24,399 nt of DNA from an uncultured Ignavibacteriota bacterium (GCA_937959065.1 CALGOI010000245.1:1-24399); one strand, 5' to 3'. Positions 15,234 through 23,148 are shown, counted from the first letter of the stretch. Program-made: numbers and translations. Notes: a model not told the origin generated them from the letters alone.

Positions 15234-16028
15234 ATGCGTTTAAAACTTAGAAAGTACCGTTACGTTTTATTAACACTCCTTATAATAGCACTACTCTCCT
15301 TCGGTTGCACAGAAAAGAAGCCCGAAAACAAACTAAATCCCCCTGATAATACTGATGTTTATAAGCAAGTTGAGCCGGTTTCTCTCCAGTCTAAGCTCGA
15401 CTCGATAAAGAATACATTCGAGAACAAGGCATCAGAAGAAAAGAAGCAGGCATATCAACAGGGTGTAGATGAAGTCGGTGAATCAGGCGCGATGAAAAAC
15501 GCACTTCGCGAAGGTGATGATGCATATATGTTTGAATTACCGAATGCTGACGGAAGTACGGTAAAAATGGCGGAACTTCTGAATGAAGGTCCGGTTGTTT
15601 TAATTTGGTACAGGGGCGGGTGGTGCCCTTACTGTAACGTGCAGCTGAAAGAAATGCAGTCATATCTGCCTCAGATAAAGGAGCTCGGAGCTAACCTGGT
15701 CGCAATCAGCCCGGAGGTTCCGGACAGCTCACTCTCAACAAAAGAGAAAGGTGAACTCGATTACTATGTGCTTAGTGACAAGGGTAATGATGTAGCGAGA
15801 AAGTTTGGAATAGTTTATACCTTACCGAAAGTTGTACAGGAACAGTTCGAAGGAAGAATAGACGTGGACGGTTATAACGCAGACAATAAGAAGGAATTAC
15901 CGCTGGCTGTTACATACATAGTGAATAAGGACGGAAAGATAACATACGCGTTTATCGATAAGGATTACAAGAAGAGGGCGGAACCTGAGACGATAATCAA
16001 TGAATTAAAGAAGCTGAGGAACTGGTAG
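15234..16028 (+). CDS. Lipoprotein peroxiredoxin-like (AhpC/TSA) protein
   Basis: 264 residues from the ATG at 15234. The open frame extends upstream to 15153, but the internal start places a normal signal (basic RLKLRKYR, hydrophobic core) directly before the lipobox LSFGC with C25. A helical linker (about 45-90) precedes the thioredoxin-fold domain. LIWYRGGWCPYCNVQL holds C131 and C134, the motif of the 'peroxiredoxin-like' AhpC/TSA subgroup rather than classical 2-Cys Prx. It should reduce peroxides or disulfides in the periplasm, tethered to a membrane. It lies inside the kynurenine cluster on the opposite strand, divergent from kynB and ending two bases from the ACMSD stop. Confidence 0.85.
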   Translation: MRLKLRKYRYVLLTLLIIALLSFGCTEKKPENKLNPPDNTDVYKQVEPVSLQSKLDSIKNTFENKASEEKKQAYQQGVDEVGESGAMKNALREGDDAYMFELPNADGSTVKMAELLNEGPVVLIWYRGGWCPYCNVQLKEMQSYLPQIKELGANLVAISPEVPDSSLSTKEKGELDYYVLSDKGNDVARKFGIVYTLPKVVQEQFEGRIDVDGYNADNKKELPLAVTYIVNKDGKITYAFIDKDYKKRAEPETIINELKKLRNW

Positions 16029-16030
16029 GT

Positions 16031-17062
16031 TTATTCATAATTGATTTTAAAGCGCAGTTTACTCATATCACCGCTGACCAGGAAGTCTATAGCATTTTTC
16101 CATAGCAGCTTGTCTTTTACGTAGTCGTTCAGGTCTTCGATGGATTCTATCAGCCCCCCGGGTTCGTGCTCGCCGAGCGGGAAGGGGTAATCAGAGCCCA
16201 TTACTATCTTATCTTCACCGATCAGATCTATTAAGTATTTCATCGCCATTTCATCGTGTACAAGAGAATCCAGCCAGAATCTGCCGAGATATTTTTTGGG
16301 ATTAACATCGTTATCTACAGCGCAAAGGTCGGGACGGACTTTAAAGCCGTGTTCTATTCTGCCTATTGTGCTCGGGAAGGAGCCGCCGCCGTGCGCGAAA
16401 CAGACTTTAAGGCGGGGGAACTTCTCGAATATTCCGCCGAATATCATCGAACATATTGCCAGGGACGTCTCAGCGGGCATTCCAACAAGCCAGGGAAGCC
16501 AGTATTTAGGCATCCTGTCGCGTCCCATCATATCCCAGGGATGTACGAATATCGATGCATCCAGGTCCTGGGCCGCCTCGAATACCGGGGTGAGGTTTTT
16601 ATCGTCGAGATTCCAATCGTTTATATGGGTGCCGATTTCCACACCGACAAGACCGAGTTCGTCAACACATCTTTCGAGTTCTTTAATGGCATGTTTAGGA
16701 GACTGCATCGGGATAGTCCCCAGTCCCATAAAACGGGTCGGGTACCTGTCCACGACACCGGCAATATGATCGTTGAGATACCGTGAAAGGTCATAGGCGT
16801 TTTCAGGTTTTGCCCAGTAACTGAACATCACGGGTATAGTCGAAAGAACCTGAATATCGACGCCCAGTTCGTCAGCTTCTTTGATACGTGTATTTGGATC
16901 CCAGCAATTGTCACCAATCTCACGGAAGACCCTGTCACCGACCATCATTTTAGCGCAGCACGGCTTATAGTGGTCCAGTTTAACGAAACCGGGCTCGCCG
17001 TACTTCTTGTCGAGGTCGGGAAGATTCTCCGGTATAATGTGAGTATGTACGTCTATCTTCAA
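16031..17062 (-). CDS. nbaD: 2-amino-3-carboxymuconate-6-semialdehyde decarboxylase (ACMSD)
   Basis: 343 residues, an amidohydrolase-fold metal decarboxylase. The zinc ligands expected from Pseudomonas ACMSD are all present with a shift of about three: H6 and H8 (DVHTH), H174 (FVHPWDMMGR), H224 (CFAHGGGSFP) and D291 (GSDYPFPLG). K38 and R44/R47 match the catalytic lysine and arginine region. It converts ACMS to 2-aminomuconate semialdehyde and CO2, diverting ACMS from spontaneous closure to quinolinate. The start is a TTG at 17062: MKIDVHTH is the family N-terminus and an in-frame TAA lies directly before it. It follows the dioxygenase gene by ten bases in one operon. Confidence 0.95.
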   Translation of the reverse strand: MKIDVHTHIIPENLPDLDKKYGEPGFVKLDHYKPCCAKMMVGDRVFREIGDNCWDPNTRIKEADELGVDIQVLSTIPVMFSYWAKPENAYDLSRYLNDHIAGVVDRYPTRFMGLGTIPMQSPKHAIKELERCVDELGLVGVEIGTHINDWNLDDKNLTPVFEAAQDLDASIFVHPWDMMGRDRMPKYWLPWLVGMPAETSLAICSMIFGGIFEKFPRLKVCFAHGGGSFPSTIGRIEHGFKVRPDLCAVDNDVNPKKYLGRFWLDSLVHDEMAMKYLIDLIGEDKIVMGSDYPFPLGEHEPGGLIESIEDLNDYVKDKLLWKNAIDFLVSGDMSKLRFKINYE

Positions 17063-17072
17063 TTAATGTGAT

Positions 17073-17585
17073 TTACTTCTTAACCGGCGGTTCCATTACA
17101 GTACCGCAATTACTGCAGGTTCTCTTTTCTTCGTCCGCGTAGAATTTATTCATGATCGGGGGAAGCTGTTCGACGATGTTTTCGAGCTGGAAAAACTCTT
17201 CATAGAGCTTGTTTCCGCAATTCTCACAGTACCACTGCAACCCGTCCATTTCTCCGTCCACTCTTTTTCTCTCTATCACGAGACCTATCGAGCCTTCCGA
17301 TCTCTGGGGTGAGTGAGGAATTCTTGGCGGCAGGTAATACATTTCGCCTTCTTTGATATTGATGTCTTTTGGTTCACCGTTCTCGATTATCTTTACTGTA
17401 ATATCGCCTTCTACCTGGTAAAAGAATTCCGGTCCTTCCTCGTAGTGATAATCCTTTCTTTTATTGGGTCCGCCAACTACCATAACGATAAAGTCATCAT
17501 CTATCATACACTTATTCCCGACCGGCGGCTTCAGCTGGTCACGGTTATCCTCAATCCATTTTTGAAAATTAAATGCTCCGGACAT
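17073..17585 (-). CDS. nbaC: 3-hydroxyanthranilate 3,4-dioxygenase
   Basis: 170 residues from the ATG at 17585. The frame is open for 19 more codons, but a strong AAGGAGG sits seven bases before this ATG and MSGAFNFQKW is a normal HAAO start. The cupin has the Fe(II) ligands H47, E53 and H91, with R95 and E105 in the substrate region. The C-terminal rubredoxin-like iron site has C120, C123, C157 and C160. All of these sit four or five residues before the equivalents I recall for the Ralstonia enzyme. It opens 3-hydroxyanthranilate with O2 to give ACMS, which the next gene's product decarboxylates. It is the first gene of that two-gene operon. Confidence 0.97.
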   Translation of the reverse strand: MSGAFNFQKWIEDNRDQLKPPVGNKCMIDDDFIVMVVGGPNKRKDYHYEEGPEFFYQVEGDITVKIIENGEPKDINIKEGEMYYLPPRIPHSPQRSEGSIGLVIERKRVDGEMDGLQWYCENCGNKLYEEFFQLENIVEQLPPIMNKFYADEEKRTCSNCGTVMEPPVKK

Positions 17586-17592
17586 TGTAAAA

Positions 17593-17599
17593 CCTCCTT
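17593..17599 (-). promoter_or_regulatory. Strong ribosome binding site that sets the nbaC start
   Basis: AAGGAGG on the minus strand, seven bases before the ATG at 17585. It is the best Shine-Dalgarno match in the window, where many genes have none, and it rules out the upstream ATG at 17642. Confidence 0.85.
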
Positions 17600-17683
17600 G
17601 AATGGTTAAATTTAGATTAATACCTAAACTTAACACACACACTTTATAAATTCTATTGTTAATTTAATGACTAAACAGACGGG

Positions 17684-18355
17684 TTACTTTATTTCCCTTA
17701 ACAGCTTATACTCTTTGCATTTGTACTGGGACTTGTGGAAATACATTACAATCTTGAATGCACAAAATGCCATGAAAGGAGCGATGAATACATCTACGCT
17801 GTAGTGTACTTTTTGAAGCATGACAAAAGTACCTACCAGAACTGTACAGACAAGGAAAAATATCTTTACTCTTTTACTCTGCGCGGTAAGGAAGAGCAAA
17901 AAGAGCGTTGCTGTATGGCCGGAAAAGAACAGGTCTTTTAATATAACCTTTCCGGTGCCCATAACAAAAAACGGATCCTGGAGAACAATTATGCCGACAG
18001 GCGCTTCGATAGGGGTCAGGTAGATAGATATCATTCGGAATATTACCATCAAAATGTAGCTTTGGACGGCTATAACAAAACATCTCGGGTGATAAGTCAA
18101 AGCTATGAGTCCGGCAAGAAGTATCACGTATGTAAGAAAAAAGATCGGTATACTGAGATCAATAGCATCGTAGAGGTCCAGAATAGGGTCGAACATGACC
18201 ACACCCGGCCTGTCCTCCGCGAAAAGAAGGAAAATTGAAAAGAAGTGAAGCGTAGCATATAATGCCACGATCGAAAGAACCAGTTCTATTTTAAATGTTT
18301 TGTGCTGCAGACACGCTTTCCACATGTCCTTCCAGCCCGGTTTTCTATTCTCCAC
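17684..18355 (-). CDS. PAP2-family membrane phosphatase of the sphingomyelin-synthase type
   Basis: 223 residues with about six membrane segments (roughly 24-46, 68-88, 92-112, 118-134, 148-158/164-180, 187-205). The PAP2_C motifs are complete: RMISIYLTPIEAP (107-119), DLFFSGHT with H147 and HYSVD with H184 and D188, the catalytic triad of lipid phosphate phosphatases and sphingomyelin synthases. Likely action is transfer or hydrolysis of a lipid head group at the membrane; the bacterial substrate is unknown. The start is a GTG at 18355. It follows the rhomboid gene by 16 bases and is last in a three-gene membrane operon. Its C-terminus is lysine-rich and cytoplasmic. Confidence 0.85.
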   Translation of the reverse strand: MENRKPGWKDMWKACLQHKTFKIELVLSIVALYATLHFFSIFLLFAEDRPGVVMFDPILDLYDAIDLSIPIFFLTYVILLAGLIALTYHPRCFVIAVQSYILMVIFRMISIYLTPIEAPVGIIVLQDPFFVMGTGKVILKDLFFSGHTATLFLLFLTAQSKRVKIFFLVCTVLVGTFVMLQKVHYSVDVFIAPFMAFCAFKIVMYFHKSQYKCKEYKLLREIK

Positions 18356-18371
18356 TTTTCAAGAAGTTTTT

Positions 18372-19088
18372 TTAAAAATATTTCGGATTTGCGTCATCAT
18401 CTATTTTTACTTTATCAGGATCGATATCCTCCGTATCGTCAAACGTATCATCCGGTTCCTCTTCTTCATCTACTTCCCACTCATACTTCATCGGCGGATC
18501 GCTTTTCCTGAAAGCCACCGCGCACGCTAATCCCACTAACGCTCCAAAAAGATGTGATTCAAACGATACATCTTCCTTTATGGGGAGAACACCCCATACA
18601 AGCCCCCCGTATAAAAAAACCATTAAAAGTGAAAGAGCAACAGCTCTTTTATCTTTTCTTATTACCCCGCTGAAAAATAAAAAACTCAATAAACCGTAAA
18701 CTACCCCGCTTGCACCAATGTGATAGGATTCGCGGGCCGTCCACCAAACAATCAGCCCGGTGAATACCCATACAATCGCAAGCACTTTATACGCTGAAGA
18801 TCTGTAGAAATATATTATTGCAAAAAACACAACGAATAAAGTTGTGGAATTAGAAATCAGGTGAGAAAAATCTCCGTGAATCAGAGGAGCAAAAATAACT
18901 CCTATCAATCCGCTTACTTCACGTGGATAAACTCCCAGCTTTGAAAAGCCGACTCCTGAAACTTCCTCAGCGATTTTTATAATCCACAAAATAACTATAA
19001 AGAGCGAAGATACTAAAAACGCGTACAGCATTTTATTCTTATCCTGCTTCTCGGTAATTACGCCATCCCTTTTAGCTCTTTCAAACAT
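18372..19088 (-). CDS. Rhomboid-family intramembrane serine protease
   Basis: 238 residues with about six membrane segments. The active site is complete: S127 in GASG (125-128) and H179 in ESHLFGALVG, with H76 and N80 in HLISNS forming the oxyanion region. It should cleave transmembrane segments within the bilayer. The last 40 residues (after 200) form a very acidic, Asp/Glu-rich cytoplasmic tail, which is unusual in bacterial rhomboids. It sits between the 2TM gene (15 bases before) and the PAP2 gene (16 bases after). Confidence 0.9.
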   Translation of the reverse strand: MFERAKRDGVITEKQDKNKMLYAFLVSSLFIVILWIIKIAEEVSGVGFSKLGVYPREVSGLIGVIFAPLIHGDFSHLISNSTTLFVVFFAIIYFYRSSAYKVLAIVWVFTGLIVWWTARESYHIGASGVVYGLLSFLFFSGVIRKDKRAVALSLLMVFLYGGLVWGVLPIKEDVSFESHLFGALVGLACAVAFRKSDPPMKYEWEVDEEEEPDDTFDDTEDIDPDKVKIDDDANPKYF

Positions 19089-19103
19089 TTAGTCAGCGGC
19101 AAA

Positions 19104-19385
19104 CTAATTGCCGTCCTTTTCCATATACTCCTTAATTTTCTTATCTTCCCAGTCGGGTCCCAAAACACCTGACTTACCGAAGACCGATAAAGCATGGAAT
19201 GCAAGTCCTATTCCCCATCCGAATGTCACCCAGTAAAACCATAAGTGGTCCGGGGAAGTAATAAGATTCCAAACAATCAACACAGCATTAATCAATAAAT
19301 AAGTGAACAAATGAGAATAAAAGCTTCTCAGGGCTCCTACTCTTCGTTTTGCTCTTTGATACTTAGGATCATTCTGATCGTACAT
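19104..19385 (-). CDS. 2TM domain-containing small membrane protein
   Basis: 93 residues. The pattern of the 2TM domain (PF13239) is clear: an N-terminal basic helix (YQRAKRRVGALRSFYSHLFTYLLIN) running into the first span, a turn with SPDHLWFYW, the second span GWGIGLAFHALSVF, and an amphipathic acidic end. In other proteins this module is fused to LytTR or histidine-kinase regions; here it stands alone. It is the first gene of the rhomboid/PAP2 operon and diverges from the zinc-ribbon gene across 126 bases. Function unknown. Confidence 0.85.
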   Translation of the reverse strand: MYDQNDPKYQRAKRRVGALRSFYSHLFTYLLINAVLIVWNLITSPDHLWFYWVTFGWGIGLAFHALSVFGKSGVLGPDWEDKKIKEYMEKDGN

Positions 19386-19511
19386 GCCGGTTATTTAATT
19401 TTACTAAAATTATGAAATTGTATAATAAATTTAAACAAAGAAACGAAATCGAATATTAACCTCGATTTTGAAAAACCCTCTGTGTAAATTCATCAAAATT
19501 TATCTAATCTT

Positions 19512-20630
19512 ATGTGGAAAACGTCGGTTTTTAAGCTGCAGGTAAACTGCCCGGGCTGTAATATACATCACCCGGTAAGCAGTATCAATGAGGGTGAGAA
19601 CTGCTATAAATGCGGTAAATATATTAACCTGTCCGAATTATTCGAAGGCAATTTATTCGGGGCAGCAGACCGCGAGAGATATATGAACGGATTTTTGAAC
19701 GGTTCAGTCGAGCAAATGGGCGGATCCGGAGCAGGAAAAACCGGTTCATACAAGCTATCCTATGAATCCGGTAACGTCTATTGTGAGGAGTGTTTTAAAC
19801 CAATCGATAATGAAGTGATCACGTCCGCACTGGATAACAAGCAGCCCGTAGAATGCTCCGGATGCAGTCATACTATGCCCGTGAGACCGGCAACACCGTA
19901 CATGCTGAGGTTTCATCCAAATATAATCGCTGTGGTAAATGATCCTCAGGGATATGATAGAAATGTAAAGGATACAGATAAATCAAAAATGTTGGTTTTC
20001 AGCTGTATGACATGCGGGGCGGGACTGGACCTGGATGAAAACTCGGAGAGGAACATTAAATGTAACTACTGCGGAAACGATAACTACATCCCGGATTCCA
20101 TCTGGATACAGCTTCACCCGGATGAAGACGTACCGCCGTTTTTTGTAATACTGGATATTACAGGTGAAGATATTGGTGAATCGGTTAACTACTTCAGGAG
20201 AGTAACCGCGCTGAAGATCTACGAGAAACACTTTTATAATCACATCGATTCGATGTTTCAGAATTTATTATTAACAGATGCTTTAAAGACATGGCTTGTT
20301 TATCTGCTGAATGATGATTTTGAAGATAAGATCGGAGTGAACCTGGATATGGACAAAATTCGTAATCATTTTTATAACAATTTTGGAACCGGGCTGGATG
20401 CACAGAATGAAGAGTTAAAAATTCTTGTAGCAGAAAATTCGAAATCATTTCCCGAAAACATACAGGTTCTTTTATCAAAGGATGCTTCTTCCTCGGTACG
20501 GCTCGCACTGGCAAAGAATCCTGCCACGAATGACAGGATTATCAAAGAATTAAAATCTGACAGCGACACTGCTGTTTCAACGAAAGCTTCTAAAAGAAAA
20601 ACGGGTTTATTTGGAAAGTTATTCGGATAA
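19512..20630 (+). CDS. Zinc-ribbon protein with C-terminal leucine-rich-variant-like repeats
   Basis: 372 residues, soluble. Three four-cysteine knuckle pairs lie at C13/C16/C31/C34, C91/C94/C115/C118 and C165/C168/C184/C187, each suited to bind one zinc. The middle, about 200-300, is helical and acidic without a recognised motif. Residues about 310-358 have two repeats of the type ILVAEN..PENIQVLLSKD and SSSVRLALAKNPATNDRIIKEL, resembling LRV or HEAT-like helical repeats. The tail is lysine-rich (KASKRKTGLFGKLFG). No enzyme is recognised; a binding or scaffold role is a guess. A GGSGAGKT string at 70-77 matches Walker A by pattern, but nothing else of a P-loop fold is seen. Confidence 0.75.
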   Translation: MWKTSVFKLQVNCPGCNIHHPVSSINEGENCYKCGKYINLSELFEGNLFGAADRERYMNGFLNGSVEQMGGSGAGKTGSYKLSYESGNVYCEECFKPIDNEVITSALDNKQPVECSGCSHTMPVRPATPYMLRFHPNIIAVVNDPQGYDRNVKDTDKSKMLVFSCMTCGAGLDLDENSERNIKCNYCGNDNYIPDSIWIQLHPDEDVPPFFVILDITGEDIGESVNYFRRVTALKIYEKHFYNHIDSMFQNLLLTDALKTWLVYLLNDDFEDKIGVNLDMDKIRNHFYNNFGTGLDAQNEELKILVAENSKSFPENIQVLLSKDASSSVRLALAKNPATNDRIIKELKSDSDTAVSTKASKRKTGLFGKLFG

Positions 20631-20635
20631 AAGGA

Positions 20636-21151
20636 TTAATCGTTAATTGCTTTTACCAGAGTAGATTCAAACTCTTTGTTTTCCGGGTGACCGACGAATG
20701 CAACATACCCTTCCCTGTCAATAATGAACGCTAAAGGTAATTTGAAGTCACTCTCGGTCAGTACACCGGTATCCCACTCTACCTCCATTGAATAATCCGT
20801 ATCATACGCAACCCTGTATTCCATTTCACTGCCCCGCTCTTTCATAAACTTATCGAGCGCTTCCCTGCCGTCGAATTCATGAGTCGCCACACCTATAACT
20901 ATTAACCCGTCATCGGAATATTCCTTTTGAAGTTTGCTTAAATGCGGAATGTTTTTGATACACGGACCGCACCACGTTCCCCAGAATTCAACTATGTAAA
21001 CTTTGCCATTTTCAAAAGTGGTTACGGGTTCACCTTTAAGCCATTCGTCGATAGTTAATGCCGGGGCTTTATCACCAACCTGAGCACCTGATTGAGCAAA
21101 GCTTAATCCGGACATTAATGTTAAGAGTGTAATTAGTAATACTTTAACCAT
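20636..21151 (-). CDS. TlpA/ResA-like exported thioredoxin
   Basis: 171 residues. A signal peptide covers about 1-20 (VKVLLITLLTLMSGLSFAQ). The thioredoxin-like fold has GDKAPALTIDEWL, then VEFWGTWCGPCIKNIPHL with C61 and C64, and LPLAFIIDREGYVAFVGH with the cis-proline loop. It should reduce disulfides in the periplasm, for example in cytochrome c maturation or of a dedicated partner. It ends six bases from the convergent zinc-ribbon gene and stands alone. A terminator at 21207-21243 isolates it from the gene upstream. Confidence 0.9.
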   Translation of the reverse strand: MVKVLLITLLTLMSGLSFAQSGAQVGDKAPALTIDEWLKGEPVTTFENGKVYIVEFWGTWCGPCIKNIPHLSKLQKEYSDDGLIVIGVATHEFDGREALDKFMKERGSEMEYRVAYDTDYSMEVEWDTGVLTESDFKLPLAFIIDREGYVAFVGHPENKEFESTLVKAIND

Positions 21152-21206
21152 ATGCGTTTTCTAAATATGATGCAGTAAGATGAAGAATGGATTAGCCATA
21201 GATAAC

Positions 21207-21243
21207 AAAAAAAAGCGCTCACCTTTCGGTAAGCGCTTTTTTT
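21207..21243 (-). terminator. Bidirectional-looking intrinsic terminator
   Basis: AGCGCT arms (21214-21219 and 21232-21237) are extended by A and T runs on either side, with a short CC/GG closing the loop. Read on the minus strand it has a T-run of eight and lies 28 bases past the stop of the YCF48 gene. The plus-strand reading also has seven T, but no plus-strand gene precedes it. Confidence 0.85.
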
Positions 21244-21270
21244 CAAACTATATAAAACCTGATAAACTTT

Positions 21271-22527
21271 CTACTTAATTAGTACCATCCTTTTTGTTTC
21301 CTCAAAACTTCCCGCTTTGATGGTATAAAAGTATACTCCGCTGGAAAGATGTGAAGCATTAAACCCTGCCAAATAACTTCCTGCGTTTCTAAATTCATTA
21401 ACTAAAGTGGCAACTTCACGCCCGGAAATTTCATAGATTTTCAACGAGACAAATCCATCTTTAGGGAGATCAAATTGAATATTTGTAGTCGGGTTGAACG
21501 GATTCGGATAGTTTTGATGTAAGTAATTTTTTTCTGGTAGTTGGTTATTATTTATTACAATATTTACTGTATTACATCCACCGGTTGTAGTTTTAAAAAT
21601 GTTTCCGTTATTCCCCTCGACTGCCCAGCCGGTATTTTCATTTATAAAAAAAATATCGCTGATAAATCCTGAAGGTTGCGGAGTAGGGCAATTTACCCAA
21701 CTGAAGCCTCCATCGGTAGTTTTATATACATCACCAAAGTCCAGTCCTACCCATCCTATTTCTTTACTTATAAAGAATGTTGTATTTATGTTTCTAGTCC
21801 CTGACGGAATTGACGTTAAGCTATCCCAGTTTTCCCAGAAGTCTGTTGAGCGATTAACAGGACGTGTTAAGGAGAGTAGCCAGCAATATTGATTATTTGG
21901 GTTTCCAAAACGATTAAAAACATATCCCGATCCGTTAAAATTGTAATTTGGTGTATACCAATTGATACCACCGTTTAAAGTTTTTCTAATGATACCTGCA
22001 GCACATAGCAAACCAGAATTTGCATCTTTGAATACAATATCACTGATTCCAATATTTGCAAAGGCCTTGGAAGTAAATGTGTTTCCTCCATCCGTGGTTT
22101 TTACAAGAAACGAATAATTTGGGAAACCCCTTGTACCTGCTATCCATACGGTATCTTTATTTACGAAGTGTACAGACTGAGGATATGTTAATGTATTGTT
22201 AAATAAGTTAATCCAATTATCACCACCGTTTGTGCTCTTTAAAATTCTTCCATAATTTCCAACACAATATATAAAGTTTGAATCAACAATGAATAGGTCA
22301 TATAAATTAAAACTAAAAGGTATTGTTTTATTGACCCAATTTTCCCCACCGTTTGTTGTTTTTAAAATAGTATTGAAGCCACAAACAAATCCTGTGTTTT
22401 CATTTAAAAATTCTACATTGCGCCACTCTGTGGTCGAAACCCCTGATTGCTGATGAACCCACTGAGCAGAAGAGAATCCCGGCAATATAACTATATTCAG
22501 AAAAATGATTAATATGAATTTCTTCAT
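21271..22527 (-). CDS. Secreted YCF48/BNR-repeat protein with type IX sorting domain
   Basis: 418 residues from the ATG at 22527; the frame is open to 22551, but MKKFILIIFLNIVILPG..SSAQ is a normal signal peptide and should be the start. At least six YCF48-like beta-propeller repeats follow, each with a TGFVCG-type strand and a KTTNGG(E/D)NW-type end (for example ILKTTNGGENW, ILKSTNGGDNW, VYKTTDGGFSW, IFKTTTGG). The last about 80 residues are the T9SS sorting domain: NYPNPFNPTT, FDLPKDGFVSLKIY, GREVATLVNE and a final basic VLIK. The protein is exported by the Sec and type IX systems and probably attached to or released from the cell surface. Ligand unknown. Confidence 0.92.
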   Translation of the reverse strand: MKKFILIIFLNIVILPGFSSAQWVHQQSGVSTTEWRNVEFLNENTGFVCGFNTILKTTNGGENWVNKTIPFSFNLYDLFIVDSNFIYCVGNYGRILKSTNGGDNWINLFNNTLTYPQSVHFVNKDTVWIAGTRGFPNYSFLVKTTDGGNTFTSKAFANIGISDIVFKDANSGLLCAAGIIRKTLNGGINWYTPNYNFNGSGYVFNRFGNPNNQYCWLLSLTRPVNRSTDFWENWDSLTSIPSGTRNINTTFFISKEIGWVGLDFGDVYKTTDGGFSWVNCPTPQPSGFISDIFFINENTGWAVEGNNGNIFKTTTGGCNTVNIVINNNQLPEKNYLHQNYPNPFNPTTNIQFDLPKDGFVSLKIYEISGREVATLVNEFRNAGSYLAGFNASHLSSGVYFYTIKAGSFEETKRMVLIK

Positions 22528-22680
22528 GTGGCAAATTGGTTGATTTTCCACTTATTCACAAATACGAAAAGTCATAAAAATATTACACAAATAAATATTT
22601 ACATTCAAGCAAAAACTTTTTAAGATTTATCCTTCCCCGATTATAGAAACTGATGCAAGCAGCCATCTACTTTTTAGTAT

Positions 22681-22715
22681 CTTTACAAACTTTTTAACTT
22701 TATGAACTTTACAAA
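22681..22715 (-). repeat. Inverted copy of the 9-base TAAAGTT repeat
   Basis: Units CTTTACAAA, CTTTTTAA, CTTTATGAA and CTTTACAAA. The reverse complement gives TTTGTAAAG and TTCATAAAG, the same 9-mers as at 991-1029. Confidence 0.65.
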
Positions 22716-22801
22716 CTTATTTGCCATTCGGTGATACATGCGCATATGACCCTTTTTCCATTTTTTCTCCCGCCCCCATCACCTATCTTTGTATGTTGTC
22801 A

Positions 22802-22835
22802 TTCCCGCCTGCCCCTTTTGGGGCAAAGGCGGGAA
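22802..22835. repeat. GC-rich palindrome (TTCCCGCC...GGCGGGAA)
   Basis: TTCCCGCCTGCCCC (22802-22815) pairs with GGGGCAAAGGCGGGAA (22820-22835) with a two-base bulge and a TTTT loop. It is intergenic, with no T-run after either side, so more likely an interspersed repeat than a terminator. Confidence 0.65.
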
Positions 22836-22956
22836 CCTTTAGCTCGGCGTAGCCAATCTAGACTATGTTGTTAGGACGAGAAATGATTTGAATTCGGTTT
22901 CTTCTAACAATACGAAAAGTTTAATAACCATACTACCATGAACAACCCTAAAATAG

Positions 22957-22996
22957 ATTCGTGCACATTCGCGTCAATCCGTGTTAATCAGTGGCA
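22957..22996 (+). repeat. Degenerate 10-base tandem repeat
   Basis: Four head-to-tail decamers: ATTCGTGCAC, ATTCGCGTCA, ATCCGTGTTA, ATCAGTGGCA. Each keeps AT-C-GTG or a one-base variant. Similar 'ATCCGTGTTAATC' strings recur between genes in many environmental genomes; that is recollection, not a search. Confidence 0.6.
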
Positions 22997-23148
22997 GAAA
23001 AAATCAAAACTCTATTACTCCGGAAGTCGATGTTTTTACAATCCCGTTTCACGGACCAAACACAAAATTATTTTAACCCATTGTAAAATCAAAAGGGGAA
23101 ATTTACGCTTTAATATATTTTGAGATCCAAAAACAACGACTTATAAAC

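Noticed and set aside
16256..16786. Long plus-strand frames (176 and 157 codons) opposite ACMSD
   Set aside because: They lie wholly inside the ACMSD gene, whose catalytic residues are complete. The translations have no recognisable domain and follow from the base composition of the true gene.
19719..19742. Walker A-like GGSGAGKT in the zinc-ribbon protein
   Set aside because: The string lies in a Gly/Ser linker between cysteine pairs. No Walker B, no alternating strands and no P-loop fold follow.
22938..23123. 61-codon plus-strand frame in the long spacer
   Set aside because: It runs through the decamer repeat, lacks a ribosome site, and its composition is basic and unlike neighbouring proteins.
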